Assembly (NCBI RefSeq): GCF_021869535.1
Contig: NW_026262593.1
Location: 58,178,318-58,242,317 of the forward strand
Origin: Mytilus californianus
Lineage: Eukaryota; Mollusca; Bivalvia; Mytilida; Mytilidae
Length of the DNA stretch: 64,000 bases
Direction of reading: 5' to 3'
Shown: one piece after another, positions 34,346 to 47,293 of the stretch
Numbering within the stretch: the stretch's first letter is position 1
How the letters are laid out: each line of letters starts with the position of its first letter
Notes under the pieces: model-generated
Databases searched by the model: none
The model's input: the letters and a program-made list of their open reading frames with translations, nothing else
What the model was told of the DNA's origin: nothing
Translations under genes and position numbers: made by a program

Positions 34346-35271
34346 CGATCCTCATTGTTGATTTCAAGATGTGAGGAGTAAAGATATAACTATATATGTG
34401 GAATTCTTTATTTCAAGTTCGATATTATAGATGCGATTCAATATATAAAACTGTGATATTTTTGTCACATTAAAGATGTTTGCCTATCGGCTGTCAATTA
34501 TATTAATGGGTTGAGGCTCAATATATGCAAATTTTCAGAGAATTGACATAGTGGCTTCATAAAAATGTCAGATGGAAAGGAATGAACTTTTGTCAACATT
34601 AGAAGAAAACTGATAAGAACGATGTTCACGTTTACGATTATTATCAATACTACTTTTTGATTACGCTCTCATAGCAAATAGCACAGCTTTAAACGATGGG
34701 ATCCAAATACACATCCTCAACTATATTTAATTTTCGTGCATAATTAAAACGAAATTAAAGCCAATGATTTGTGTAAACACCAACGGTGCAAACATCTGTA
34801 TATTTTGTAATAAAATGCCTTAACATCTGTATAATGAGGTTATGTGATAACTTGTATATTGTATCAATTAATAAATAAACAAACACTACATAATCTGACC
34901 TTTGAAAATTCCTGTCAATTAATAACCAGTTATGTGTCCTTTACATGCAACATTAGATAATGATAAATAACCTGCTAAGATCGTTGATATTTGATATTGA
35001 AAAAAAACCCACATTTAATGTTGATTTAATTGATTATTTGACTGATCTTTGCCTATTACAAGATATAAGCAACACTTGGGAGGTAACAAACAGCAGGATT
35101 TCCGCATTTCAACTATGTATTTCAGGTTTTTCAGGTTAAATGGTGAACAATTCGTTTGGTTAGAAAATTGACGGATAAGATGGGGCTTTGCTTCAATGAA
35201 TTTCTTCGGCATGTTCATGATATTTTATAATGCAATCAGTAACTGTTGAAAAAATAGGAAATCAAAATATA
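34346..35271. other. AT-rich stretch, nothing recognised
   Basis: No conserved frame, RNA gene or repeat family was seen. A 67-codon minus-strand frame at 35015-35218 has no recognised match. Confidence 0.4.
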
Positions 35272-35273
35272 TA

Positions 35274-36659
35274 CATCTCGCCAAAAGTTAAGCAACACCT
35301 GATATTTTTTCAGAATTGTTTTTTACTGAATTCATAACTAATCGAAATATCGATAAAATGAACAGAATTTGTGATTTTATTAGATAACATACAGAATGTT
35401 AATTGCCAAGTGAAAGTTTGGACTGTTTTCATGATTGAATTTTTGACTATTACATTTTGGGAAAATGGTTGTTAAATGGCCCCCCAAAAAAGACAAGATA
35501 AAGTTTCAACTTATACTGAAGTTTTTGACAAATTTGCAATGCACTATACACAGAATTCTTTTCTAAACTCGAGAGTGACAATTTGTAAATACATTCAAGT
35601 ACAATTTAGGTCAATAGCGAGTGTAACCTTCACGCTTCCGGAAAAGTTCATCCACAATTCGTCTCATGCTTTGAACTAAGCTTCGTAATGTTCTAACAGG
35701 AATTCTTTGCCATTCCTCAATCAATGCTGATGATGTTATCGCGATATTTTTTGCCCGTCATAGTCCAGAACATAAAGGTCCATTTTGCAGTCAAATAAAC
35801 AGCATCCCAAACTGTCAAAACCCTACCAACAAACGCTGTAGTTCCAAGGATGTGCTGTTCCCTGTATGCTGTATTCCGATGACGCCATATACGCATGCGC
35901 ACATCAATAGGATGTAGGAAGAATCTGTTCTTGTCAGACCAATGGACTCCCCACCACCGTCTCAAAGTCTAATTGCGGTGATCACGAGACCACTGATGGC
36001 GAGCTTGACGATGCCTACGAGTCAGCAATAGTCTTTAGACTGACCTACGGACACGTAAATGGGCACAACTTAGTCTGCGGTTAACAGTTCGTAGACTCAC
36101 GTGACCATGTATTCCCCAGTTGTCGCGTAAGCGGCGAGCAGTAGTGAATGGATGTCGACGAGCTGACTGTGAAAGAGCCCTGTCATCTCTTGTAGATGTT
36201 TTACGTTGCCTACCAGAACGTTCGCGCTCATAAACGGTCCCACTATCTCTATGGCGCTTTTATAGAATCGAAATGACACTGTGTGCAACCCCAAATTGAA
36301 CAGCTATTCTGCGCAGACTCAAACCAGTAGTGCGCATACCAATGACTTGCCATTTCTGTAAAATTGTTAACGTACGTCTGGGCATCTTCCAAAACAGAAT
36401 ATTTATCGTATGCACTGACAAAACAGCACGTGAAACACCTAACATTTTATTGCACGAAACTTGCAAGGAAAAATCTTGTATGTAGCTTTAGAAAACCTGT
36501 TTTGTTAAGATACCTAGGAACAAAATCAAACCTGAATTCTTACCTGTTGATTAACAATAGATTAACAAAATATATGGAAACAAAGCAGTATCAAATTTCA
36601 TTTAAAAACAAAAAATAGAAGCAAAAACATTTAGGTGTTGCTTAACTTTTGGCGAGGTG
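35274..36659 (-). mobile_element. Tc1-like transposon, 1386 bp, both ends present
   Basis: The terminal inverted repeats are 35274-35300 and 36633-36659 (27 bp, one mismatch), beginning CATCTCGCCAAAAGTTAAGC. TA dinucleotides flank both ends (35272-35273 and 36660-36661), the usual target duplication of Tc1/mariner elements. The transposase relic inside is read on the minus strand. It is shorter than typical family members because the catalytic core is deleted. Confidence 0.9.
35618..36385 (-). pseudogene. Tc1-like transposase relic
   Basis: The start is the Met at 36385 (MPRRTLT), followed by a paired-type helix-turn-helix (LSLRRIAVQFGVAHSVIS), a GRQRKTSTRDDRAL linker and a second DNA-binding part (ARRLRDNWGIHGHVSLRTVN). 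One frame runs from 36385 to about 35720 with three in-frame stops, after SVISIL, after LRVRRSV and after SRDHRN. The first catalytic region reads VHWSDKNRFF, where active members have SDES. About 65 residues that would carry the second Asp and third Asp/Glu are missing; a one-base frameshift near 35718 then leads into EEWQRIPVRTLRSLVQSMRR and a stop near 35618. The intact enzyme would cut and paste at TA sites; this one cannot. Confidence 0.87.
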
Positions 36660-37264
36660 TATATATTGCAAGAGCATTTCATTTAAATACGTTCAATTGA
36701 CTATGCTAAAGAAAGACGTTACGGTTCTTATACATCCTTGGTTTTCAAATATTTTCGGCTTTGGACGTTCCTGATGAAGATAAATCCAGAAAAGCACTTC
36801 AGATGCATGCAATTTTTTTTAAAACTAAATGTACGGTACCTTTTATGAAAAATAAAGCTTTGAAAAATTAACTTATAACAACTACCACGTTCATGTGAAA
36901 TGAAGCAAAAACATTCCATAATGAGAGACACAGTACAATGTAAAAATCACAAATTCATTTAGAATAAAATCTAGATAAAAAAAAGCTCAGAAAATCGCAT
37001 GAACTGAAAACGAATCAGAGCCGGTGCATCGACAGAGTAAGAGTCTCCTGCCCTGCATGCATCACCCAACATCGGAATCCACACTCAGTCCAAATGTCAC
37101 CACAAGGAATACGTAACAATCGTAAATTTACAGATCAGATGACTTTTCTGCTCTAAAATATCTTGTGCATTACAACGAACATTTCTGCACTAAAATGTCC
37201 AGATTATATCATCCTGTTCATTAATTTATAAAAACTAATAATTTTATTTTTAAATGATAGAGAA

Positions 37265-38150
37265 GGACACGGAACATACCAAACGGACAATCAAAATTCC
37301 TGTCAGAGAAAAACCATCAAAACAATGACAAAAAAAAATAGACAAAGACAAACAAATGTCTACAAAATACTGCATAAAAACTAACGACTAAGCAACATAA
37401 AAAGCCCTAACCCTAACCCTAAATCATCCGGGGGTTTCAAAAACGAACCCCCTTCATTTGTTGCGCCCCATGTGCTACTTATGATAAGTGCATATTTCAC
37501 TTTTTTAAGTTTTATTTGGTGATGTCCTGATTAAGTAGACAAAGACAATTTCAAAAAACCTGTGATATGCCATAACGGTCAACGACTAATGGTGTTGTTC
37601 CTTAAAATTCTGAAAGGATGAATGCTAATTTTCCACTTAGAACCATTGGTTCAGAAGCTTTCTTGTAAGCAGCAACCATCTTTAAAAAAATGCATTATAG
37701 GAAACGCGAAAAGAGGAATATCGTTTTTAACTTGGAGATATATACTCCATATGCAGACGCTGCTGGAATGTTTCAAATTTGAATTGAAAAGTTCAAAGTT
37801 GAAAAGCTCAGATCAGCTCTTTAGTCGTAAAATTTTAATATCAACTGACCCTTATTATCAGTTTCTAGATGTAAGTCAAGTTACGAGACAATTTTAGCTG
37901 TATCTTTGGTTTCCTTTATTTAAGTTGTTCGGAATAGATGCGTTCAAAATAGTGACCAGTGAGAGAACATCATTTTTATATAGCGGAAAGTGAGGTTAAA
38001 GGATAATTGACGCTAAATTTCATTCTTCCTAATATACTCTTGTATGAAGTCTGCCTAATATGAAACGAGCTGACAGTTGGTTCCCATGGAATGCCGGTTG
38101 ATCGTTGAAAACATGTCCTCCAAACGTAACAAACATGTTTTCATTTAAAA
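37265..38150 (-). pseudogene. RT-element fragment with broken motif 4 and 3' region
   Basis: From right to left: 38150-38010 keeps FVTFGGHVF and MGTNC...SY.ADFIQE (RT motif 4 region, with an in-frame stop). 37890-37510 keeps LETDNKGQLILKFYD, NIPAASAYGVYIS and VDRYGIS in shifting frames. 37490-37265 is the 3' region. The YxDD block between these parts is missing. The frame is shattered. It is a sibling of the fragment at 33730-34345. A three-unit CCCTAA run (37405-37422) lies in the 3' part. Confidence 0.65.
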
Positions 38151-40305
38151 AGTAAAGTAAAGACCAGGTATTAGCATTTATGTAGAAAAAGAAAATAAAT
38201 TCAACCCAGTAAAATTCATACCTTTCATCATATTAGGCAAGCTAACTAATCTATTACATCTTATTTTGAAAATAGTGTCTTAAGTTTGTTATTTTTTGTC
38301 AATCTGTTAAAATCCCCTGCTGAGAGATCACCTGATTTATAATTACTTGGCATGTAAATATATTGTGTAGATGATTTTCCATATAAGAGTATTACATGTT
38401 CACTAAACTTAAAAATCTTATATCTTTCTAGCTTCAACATTTGAAAATAGCTTGACAATACATTGTAAATCTGTTGCCGTTGATAAAACGGTAACATGAT
38501 TTTCATAAAAGAAATATGCGCTTAAATTTGCATAGCCATACGCGAAGAATACCACAGTGATTTATCCCTTAGGGTTTATATCTTGATAACGAATTTCACT
38601 TTATGTCCCAATATGTGAGTCAAATGTCAGTTTTGTTACGAGAAGTGAATTATGCAACTGTAGGTGCTTTAGTTTTATATAAATGATAAAACGTTTAATT
38701 GTTCTCAAAGTTGTTAAATGTCTAATCGAATAGGCTTGTAAGAATATGGTCAATCCGATTATCTTAAGATAATAAGTTATGTCATCTTTTGATTTTTTTT
38801 TTAGGACGGACCGTTTATATCAAAATCTTAACGTTTTATACGAATACATATTGTGAATCAGTTTTACAGAATATAACGTTAACATGATCAGTGTTTTTCG
38901 CTAATGGTTCAATGTATTAAAGTGACGAACATCTTTGATTCAGAAAGATGAGAAAATTATATTTTTTCCTACACCATACGTGTAACAGTATCATTCATTT
39001 ATCATAGTTCTACAGTAGGGTATCTTTAGTTAAGAATAAGTGGCTGATTCCCTAACGTCCCAAAAGTAATTACTTGTTCAACTGTAGAACTGAGGCAACA
39101 TCCAGCTTGAATTTAGGATCATAACCTTAACTTAACGAAGTATACAGTACACCAAGTCTTATTCCCATCTTGAATAAATACCAAATTCTATGATATATCA
39201 GCACATCATAATGAATAGATAAAGTTATTCCATTCCCATAGAAAAGGCATCTGACTAAAGCCCGTTATATTTCTCTAACCTATAGAACATTTATCTATCA
39301 TTTACTTCCAATATTGTCTATTTAGTCGTTTTTTTCATTAATTCACCAAAATATAATTTTAGTAGTGTACAACATAAGAATTTTCAATAAAAGTAAAAAA
39401 TTTCAGTGGACTCAGTGGATAATAATATATATTTGGGAAGTTTTAGAAAACCTTTTTTATTGGCCTTAGTGATAGTCTTAATTTCGGATCGTCACAAACA
39501 TCACAAATTCTTGTAAGGACATCTTTAAGATATCTTGCTTAGCTTTGTCCCATTTGTTCCAATATTTCTTATAAGAAATTGTTAATTGCCCACGATGACA
39601 CGACTATAGACGCAACACATATGTACTAAAAGGTAGCCGCATGATACAGCTGAATTTAAAATTAGAAATAAAATGCCGAATACCAAATCGATAAAAGGGA
39701 GGATTTACAGATTAGCATACTCTATAGAAACATGTCGACGTCTGAAGATTATATAGACGTCTAAAAGTCTTTTTCACTTTTTGTTTTGTACGATCGTGAT
39801 TTGTACGATCGCAGTTCCTTTGAAGTATAACCCACATCTTTAATTCAAATTCAAGGATACTATTCAGAGAAGAGGGACAATTTTAACTACATAAGTACTG
39901 TAAGCATCTTAGGAGTGCTATCGACTACATTTTTGTTAATTATCTGCAAGCCAACGTTTCTTTTAAACAAGTGATGTACGACAGCGTTTACGTCATGTAA
40001 ATTACAGAATCTGCAAATTATTTATTTATTGCTTCAATCATTATTTTTTCTTGTTCAATCTTTGAAAAAGTGTTTTAATTTGTTAGTCGTGATATAAATT
40101 ACTGAGTTTTTCAATAAGTCAATGAACGTGTTACAACACAATTATTAGTATCACTTTTATATTAGAATGTTTTAGTTTTTAGCGTTCAAATGTCAGATGG
40201 AATTCCCTATCTATTTTTGTTTATATTTTGTCATACACTGGAAAACATTTTTGTTTTAAAATGCATTACGTTCTGAAAAATGGGCAAATCTAGAAATAAA
40301 GCACA
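38151..40305. other. AT-rich stretch, nothing recognised
   Basis: No protein family, RNA gene or inverted-repeat element was seen. The 81-codon frame at 38261-38506 has no recognised match. Confidence 0.4.
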
Positions 40306-40309
40306 ACAA

Positions 40310-40620
40310 TGGGGCCAATTGATGGAGCATTATCATGTTTGGTTGATGGCTTATGAGAAATGGAAATGTTTGCATCAAATGCATAAGCAAAACGACGGAT
40401 GCCACATGTGGAGCAGGATCTTCTAACCCTTTCGGAGCACCTGAGATCACCCTCAGTTTTTGGTTGGGTTCGTGTTGCTTAGTCTTTAGTTTTCTATGTT
40501 GTGTCATCTGTACTATTATTTGTCTGTTTGTCTTTTTGTTTTTGACCATGGCGTTGTCAGTTTGTTTTCGATCTATGAGTTTGACTGTCCCTCTGGTATT
40601 TTTCGTCCCTCTTTTATGAA
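40310..40620 (+). repeat. RT-element 3' region, plus orientation
   Basis: GATGCCACATGTGGAGCAGG, CGGAGCACCTGAGATCACCC and CCATGGCGTTGTCAGTTTG follow in order. It matches the complement of 33730-33960, and shorter pieces at 51035-51170 (+), 56870-57060 (-), 63405-63540 (-) and 63843-63950 (-). The 88-codon frame across it is not a gene. Confidence 0.7.
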
Positions 40621-43600
40621 TACTTTTTTAAATGGATGATTTTATGAAAACTATGAAAATATTTGTTTATAAAAAGAAAGTGTTGATATGTTTGGGGAGG
40701 ATGATATGATATATTTCAACAAAGGTTTGATTGTCTAAATATTTTCATACTACAATGTTTTCTTCATAAGAACTGATATATTATTGATCTTGGTCAGAAA
40801 ATATCCTAAAGACACAAACAGTTTAGTGGCTCTAACAAATTCAAAACCTACCTACGACCTCGAGGTGTTTTCCGTAACTTTGCGACCAGACGTCTCATTT
40901 AAAATGATATGTGGCTTTAAAAAATGTTTAAAACCATATAACAAACCAGTTTAGAACTGTATATTTTGGGACAGGTTGCCTGTGACCTGGTGATCTGAGG
41001 CAATGTTTCAACGTTATATTGTGAATTATGGGCTATCCTTCTGGAGCCACATTTTAAATCCGGTTGAAAGTTTGAACACTCACAATCATATCATTATTTG
41101 TAAAAACTATAAATACAATTTGTAATGTACAATGTATCACTCAAAGAGTTCAATAGTAGATGATGCTGTACAGCGCCGACCGTATTTAACTCTTAACAAT
41201 CAAACTTTTATTGCCATATAAACCAGCTTATACATGTTCAGTACAGTGCATCTCTCATAAAGTTCAATATTTAACTATGTTATACAAAGCCGAACACTCA
41301 AATATCAAAACTGTAGGGTTATAATAATATCATTCATTTACATTTACTTAATTCATGAGATAAGTAGTTGCTAACATGATGTGTCCATATATAGCATATT
41401 TAATTTACTTTTCATACATGTATGATTCATTTTGGATATTTGATCGTTGCCCTACTTTATGAAGTAAAAAGAATCTTCTGTTTTCAAAGTACACAAGGTA
41501 GTACAAATGTGGAGGTAATATTTTCATAATTTATTCTTTATTGCGTGCAATGCTAAACTGTGTGCAACTTTTATCTCAATCTAGGATAAAAGATGTTCTT
41601 AGTATTATATTCAAATATACAAAAGGCATGCAAGTAAAACCTTTATAAATGTATATTCTTCAAAAGTGCAGGTCCAAATGAAATTTAGAATAAGACATTA
41701 ACACTGTAAATAACTTGTTTTATTGCTGTTCATTACTATTTTGAATTTATTTCCTGCATGCGACTATAACTTTTACGACAATAGTAAGACATTTTGTCGT
41801 TTCATAAATTTTGAGAGACCTAAACAATTTTATTTAATGTTCGGGTCATTACTTTGGTTTCTCCACAACATATAAAACAGTTGTTTTAATATGTTTGTCA
41901 TGATGTACATTACTGATGTTATTAATAATTCAATGATTTTGCTACTCCATAAGCACTATTAGTATTATCTTTATTTAAGATCGGTTTGTTTAATGGTGTC
42001 TAAATGTCAAATATAATTTCCTTTCCTTTTTATAAGTTTGTTGTATAATTTCGACATGAATACCTTCAGAAATGGATTTAAATCCTCTTACACTTCTAGA
42101 CAATGTCAAGTCTCTTAATAAGCCACAAAACATAGTCAAAAATTCAGGCAACAGCAGCCTATATAGCTACCGATGGTCGAATCCCACAAATCGACTATTG
42201 TGATATTAAAACACCATACTACAAGACAGAGGTTATACACAATAGATACGTTATGCGCGTTCATTTTTACATAATACGCATTTCATCAACACATTTACTA
42301 AAAAACTGCTTCAGCATTGTGATAAGGAATAACAACTGAAATCTGCAAACGGGACAAAACTTGATGAGCAGCAGGGAACAGGGTGATCGTCTCCTGTTAT
42401 GTATGCATTTAAAGGGAAAATTAATGAACTATTCGAAAAAGCACTGAAAGAAAAAAACTATAAAGACTGTTTGAATGCTCTTATCTATCTGCGCTTTTTA
42501 TTTTTATGATTACTTTTAAAGTTTGATAAATTTATTAATTCTAAAGCTAATTACAATAAAAATTTAGTACGAATGTGTATTTGGTTAGAATTATAACAAC
42601 AATTTTGAAATTCTACTTTATTACTCAAACTATACCAATCATGAATTAAAGGCAACCGTGTTGCAAAAATTATATTATCACAGCGGGTTGTCAACTGGAG
42701 TTCTGCCAATATAATGACCATTGTGACCATTTAATGAAAGTATTTATCATATTGATGTTTATTAAGGACTTAAAACTGTGATTTTTTTTAACACAAAGTG
42801 CTAAAAATAAAACCTTTCAAACCTTTGGTTACGAATATTTTTTGTGTCTTGTTTTCTAGTATTTGTATAAAGAAAAGTCTGAAGAGTGAATAAAATCCGA
42901 AAACAACACTTAATAAATTTCATGCGTCCGAAGAGTTTTTAAGAATTTATCTTCAGCGTGAACGCGCAAAGCCGAATATTTGAAAGCCAATGACGTTTAA
43001 GAACCGAAAGATTTGAGGAGCTATATGACCAAAAATGGCCTAAAATAATAGTCAAATCCATCTTAGGTCAACTAGACCTGAGGGAGTTGAACCTTGGTTT
43101 AGTTTAGTCATCACAATTACTACGTATCATTCGGATTTTTCGCAGAATAAAGCAATTGAATTGATTTTCTTGTATGTTTTTTCCTGGACAGTAAATACCG
43201 TACCTTAAATGTGTATTTTAAAATCCCGTATCAACTTAAAAACATTTAACTTTTAAATACACTTTCTACTGGTACTAGTAACCTATTTACATCTGTGTAT
43301 GTAATCCCTTTATTAGTATTCAACTGTCGTATATCCATATTTTTGTTGACAATTGTCTAGTAATGTAATAATAATAAGGTCATGTCTGCTACTATAGAAG
43401 TATATCGTTTCGTTATCCGAATTTAAAAATTTTGTACTTGTCAAAATCATAAAGAAAAAACTACTACACGTTGAATGTTAGATTTTCTAATGTATCAAAA
43501 TATTCGAAATCTTAGCTAGATTTGAGGTTAACAACAATAGCAATTTTATAATACTGGAAGAAATTAATTTAATGTATATGCATAAAAATATATAAACAAA

Positions 43601-43732
43601 TATTGGTTCGTTTACAACTAGTTTGAAGCATAAACTTATACATTTATTTATATTTCTTTCCCAAAAATTGCACAGGAGAACTATGTACATTGCATAGCAC
43701 ATGAATTTCTTTCACAACTCATACATGTAAGG
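40621..43732. other. AT-rich region, no gene seen
   Basis: Only short frames. A weak direct duplication is visible at about 41125-41175 and 41240-41295 (AAAGAGTTCAATA / AAAGTTCAATA, then TGTACAGCGCCGA / TATACAAAGCCGA). Nothing else was recognised. Confidence 0.4.
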
Positions 43733-43978
43733 AGGGACCTCGGTGGCCGAGTGGTCTTAGTAACCCAACTATTGTATCATTAGCCTAACAACACCGATCG
43801 ATGTCGTGAGCTCGAATCCAAAATGTGCAGGTGCCTTCGATCCCAATCTGAATTGACCAGGATTTGGTTTTTTTGCCTGTCGAAGGTCGGTGCTTCTCTC
43901 CGGGCACTCCGGCTTCCTCCTTAAAACAAAATGACCGCCAAGAAATAGCACAATTGTGCTGAAAGTGGCGTTAAACAC

Positions 43979-44012
<34 letters not shown>
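43733..44012 (+). repeat. tRNA-derived SINE, copy 2 (with CAAT-type tail)
   Basis: The head CTCGGTGGCCGAGTGGTCTT is a tRNA Leu/Ser-like box A; a worn box B (GAGCTCGAATCC) lies about 65 bp on. The body (TCGAAGGTCGGTGCTTCTC, CACTCCGGCTTCCTCC) leads to AAAGTGGCGTTAAACACC and a CAATCAATCAATCAAT tail (about 43980-44012). It is not a functional tRNA gene: no anticodon arm or acceptor stem closes. Confidence 0.85.
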
Positions 44013-44013
<1 letters not shown>

Positions 44014-44071
44014 ACAGTGGGTGATATTAAATCGTATGCTCATAACAAATATGTAAAAAAAAAATGTTAGC

Positions 44072-44250
44072 TAAAATACCGGACTCCAAGGTAAGCTAAA
44101 AAAAGAAGGAGAAGTTCATAAAAACTGACAAATTCAAACGTTAGTCTATATCAACAAACAAAACCAATGGAAAACATTTGCCTATTCCTGACTTAGCACA
44201 TTGATTTTCCGAAGAAGAGGGTGGGTTAAATCTGGTTTTATATCTAGTCC
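44072..44250 (-). repeat. Dispersed mussel repeat (family P, diverged)
   Basis: ACCGGACTCCAAGG, CCAATGGAAAACATTTG and CTATTCCTGACTTAGCACA match the family P order; the end GTGGGTTAAATCTGGTTTTA is its usual terminus. Confidence 0.5.
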
Positions 44251-46609
44251 TCCCACTTTTATAACAGTTTTTTATAGTACCGTTATATTGACAAAATAAG
44301 GTGAGCAACCCTAACAGACATAATCGGATAAAGTGACAATAATTTGGATCAAGCAACCAAAATAGTGTAAATATATATCACAGATATACAACACAACTGT
44401 CAAGAAAATTCAAACAAACTTACAAATAAATCTGACAAAGACGCCAACAATAAGGTAATGGTAGTTGATGATAAATTCGACAAGGATTTGACAAAGATAC
44501 ACACTGCTTTAAACAACTGTATTCGTTTCTTCAATTGGAATCATCAAAGTTTGTTTTTGTTGTTTCTTTAATACTTATATTGTACCGTTTTTTAATGTTT
44601 ACCATATACATTCATTTTGTTCTTGTACTGGTCGTGACACGTATGTTGTTTTACCCGTTTGGAATTAAGGGGGTAGGCCTGTGTAACCCCAAAAGTTTCC
44701 CGTCGATCATTTTTTTTATATTCACACCATTGAAAGGGTAGGGGTCCATGCATCATCTTGTTGACATTTATCGTTATATTTCGTGTTAATGGTATATTGA
44801 ATATGACCAGTTTTGGGGTACCCTAAAATCTGTCGAAAACACAAATAGGCTAATATTATTCTGTGTTTTTGCACATGTTCTCATTTGTCAAAATCTGAAG
44901 TAGAAACATATTTTGAGGTAAATTCGGAATGCCATGGTATTATTTGTAGCCTGAATGTAAATAAATGATTTAAAACTAATTGAATAAGTCTGAAATTCTG
45001 GCCAGTTCGGATAACATATTTTTGTCAAACTTTGCCAAAAAATTGTTGTTTAATTCATACAAAAAAAAATAGCTGACACAATTATTGTTTATTTACCTGA
45101 TAACCCTTCGGACGAATTGACATATCTACATTTAGATAGTACGTAATGTTGGTTTCCCTCCGCAAGACTACAAAATGGCCCTTTCATCGGACGAGCAGAC
45201 GCTAATTTGAATGTTTTGGCAGTCTGTCACTATCTAAGTCCTATCTTTGTGCTTATGTAGGTTATCTGTTAGCATTAGATTGTACTGGGATGGATGTCAA
45301 GATCATATATTCTAGAAAATTGAGGTTTGTATTTGAAGACCAAAGTTAGGTACAGCGTATCAACCAATAGTATAAAATAAAAACCTTATAACTTCAATAT
45401 TAATCATTTTTTTTTTCCCAATTCGACTGTTTCCCAAATCTTTCAAAATTTTATCTAAATGATGTCACTACTCAGTACATAGGTTTTAAAGCATTTAATT
45501 TATGAATTGTAATTTTCAAACTTTATTGCTATTATTTTTAAATCTTAAAAAAATATAATTCCTTAATTTAATGCTTGGTGGAGTCATACTTGTTTAATTT
45601 TCTTAGATACTCCTGCATCATTCTCATATAAACCAAATGTAAACAACATAAATGCTTGAATTACTGCTCAGTTAAAACGCACAAATGACTTCCAATACTT
45701 TGGAGAAGAGTCGTTTCCCATACCCCAGGTCTACCCCTTAAGTGTATGTGTTAATCCTTTGTGGAGTCTGTTCAAGTCTTCCTTAACTAGTTTAGCCATG
45801 TTTTGCCATGGAATGAAAACTCATCTTCAAGAAAACCTAAAAATGTTTGGGGGAATATATTTGTTTGGTTGCTGTCTTACTGATGTTGACTCGATTTTCT
45901 CCTTATTCTTTTACGTTCAAGAACTTCCTGAAATATACAACATAGTTTAGTATAGAAAATAGCTTGACTTCAAAGTAAATCCACTGATTTTTCTTTTATA
46001 AATCCAGTGTGATCAATTTAAGTACATGGTTTGTTTGCAAATGTCAACTAAGTGTTAAAGTGTTCAAATAAACTGTTAAACAATACATTGTCAAATGATG
46101 CATTATTTCAGATCATTAAACGACATAAATAAAACATCAGAAAAGGAAAGACATAATACAACATTTCTTTGAAAATTGACGCAATAAACACCATTATTGG
46201 GTGATTATCTAGTAAAACAGAATATTCACAAATGGCATATCAACCAGATCTTTTGGATCCTATACAACATTCAATAAAGTCAATGGAGCTTCAGTTCTTG
46301 ACAACCTGATCCAATATGCAAGAAGAAAATTAGATTCAAAGTGACAATCTTAATAATATATCGGAAAAAAAGAGACAATTTAAAGGTCAAAGACAAAACG
46401 TAACACATTAATCCACTAAAAGTTACACCGAAAATTTCAGATGGAGCAACATAATCCTATTTGGAATTTTTGTTCAACATATGCAAGTGCTTTCTTTGAC
46501 AAAGTGATGACATCCGTAGACAACTGTAGTTTGATTAGTAAACACAACTAAATAAATTGATATAATACTGGTAAACAATGTTTTGAATTAAGCCAATTGC
46601 AGATGATTT
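44251..46609. other. AT-rich region, no gene seen
   Basis: Frames are short and without recognised similarity. No inverted repeat or tandem repeat of note was found by eye. Confidence 0.4.
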
Positions 46610-46860
46610 TAGCAGTATGTTCTTTAGTTGTGCCCTTACACCACTGTCCTGGGTTAGGAAAGGGTTACCCGCTCACAAAAATATTTAGCCCAGCCACATT
46701 CTTTATGCGCCTGAAGTTCAAAGGTTGTCGTTGGTTAAAGTCGGTCATATTTGTTTTTCCTAAATTGTTTTGTTATAAATTAGGCCGTTATTAATTTTGA
46801 TTGAATTGTTTCACATTTTCATGTCGAGGCCTTTTATAACCGACTATACTTTTATAGCTT
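46610..46860 (-). repeat. Dispersed mussel repeat (family T)
   Basis: CACTGTCCTGGGTTAGGAAA, AGCCCAGCCACATTCTTTAT, GTTGTCGTTGGTT and GAGGCCTTTTATAACCGACT link the two ends seen separately at 20990-21200 and 20437-20582, indicating one family. Confidence 0.65.
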
Positions 46861-47293
46861 ATAATCCAAAGAAAACCAATGCATTGGTAATTTCAAATGT
46901 TAATCCACCAGTAATGAATATTTTATCTAATTGTGAAAACGTGTAAACTGTTAATTGTCACAAGCATTTAGGTGTCACTCTTTCATCAAATGGAAACTGG
47001 AGCAGCCAGATAGATAATATTACATAGTCTGCATTAAACAAGTAAATGTACTGAGGAAACTATAATTCACACTTTCTAAAAAAAGCTTATTCAATATCTA
47101 TGTCACTTTTATATGACCACTATTGAAATATGGATGTTAAGGATGGATGGTTGTTTTGAATATGAATCTAATAAACTAGAACAAAATATAACTGGTAGCT
47201 GCAAGGATAGTAACAGGACTAACAGTGTTTTTTTAGTTTAGAATCCTTTTATTTTGAAACGGGTAGGAAAACTTTTCACAACGTAGTCTCCTT

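Noticed and set aside
37405-37422. Three CCCTAA units, the mollusc telomere motif
   Set aside because: Only three units, inside an RT-element 3' fragment; far too short for an interstitial telomere.
40353-40619. 88-codon frame with a hydrophobic stretch
   Set aside because: It is part of the RT-element 3' region, which recurs in other places with broken frames.
43733-43830. Possible tRNA gene
   Set aside because: Only the promoter boxes of a SINE head are present; no closed acceptor stem or anticodon arm, and the same head occurs in two other SINE copies.
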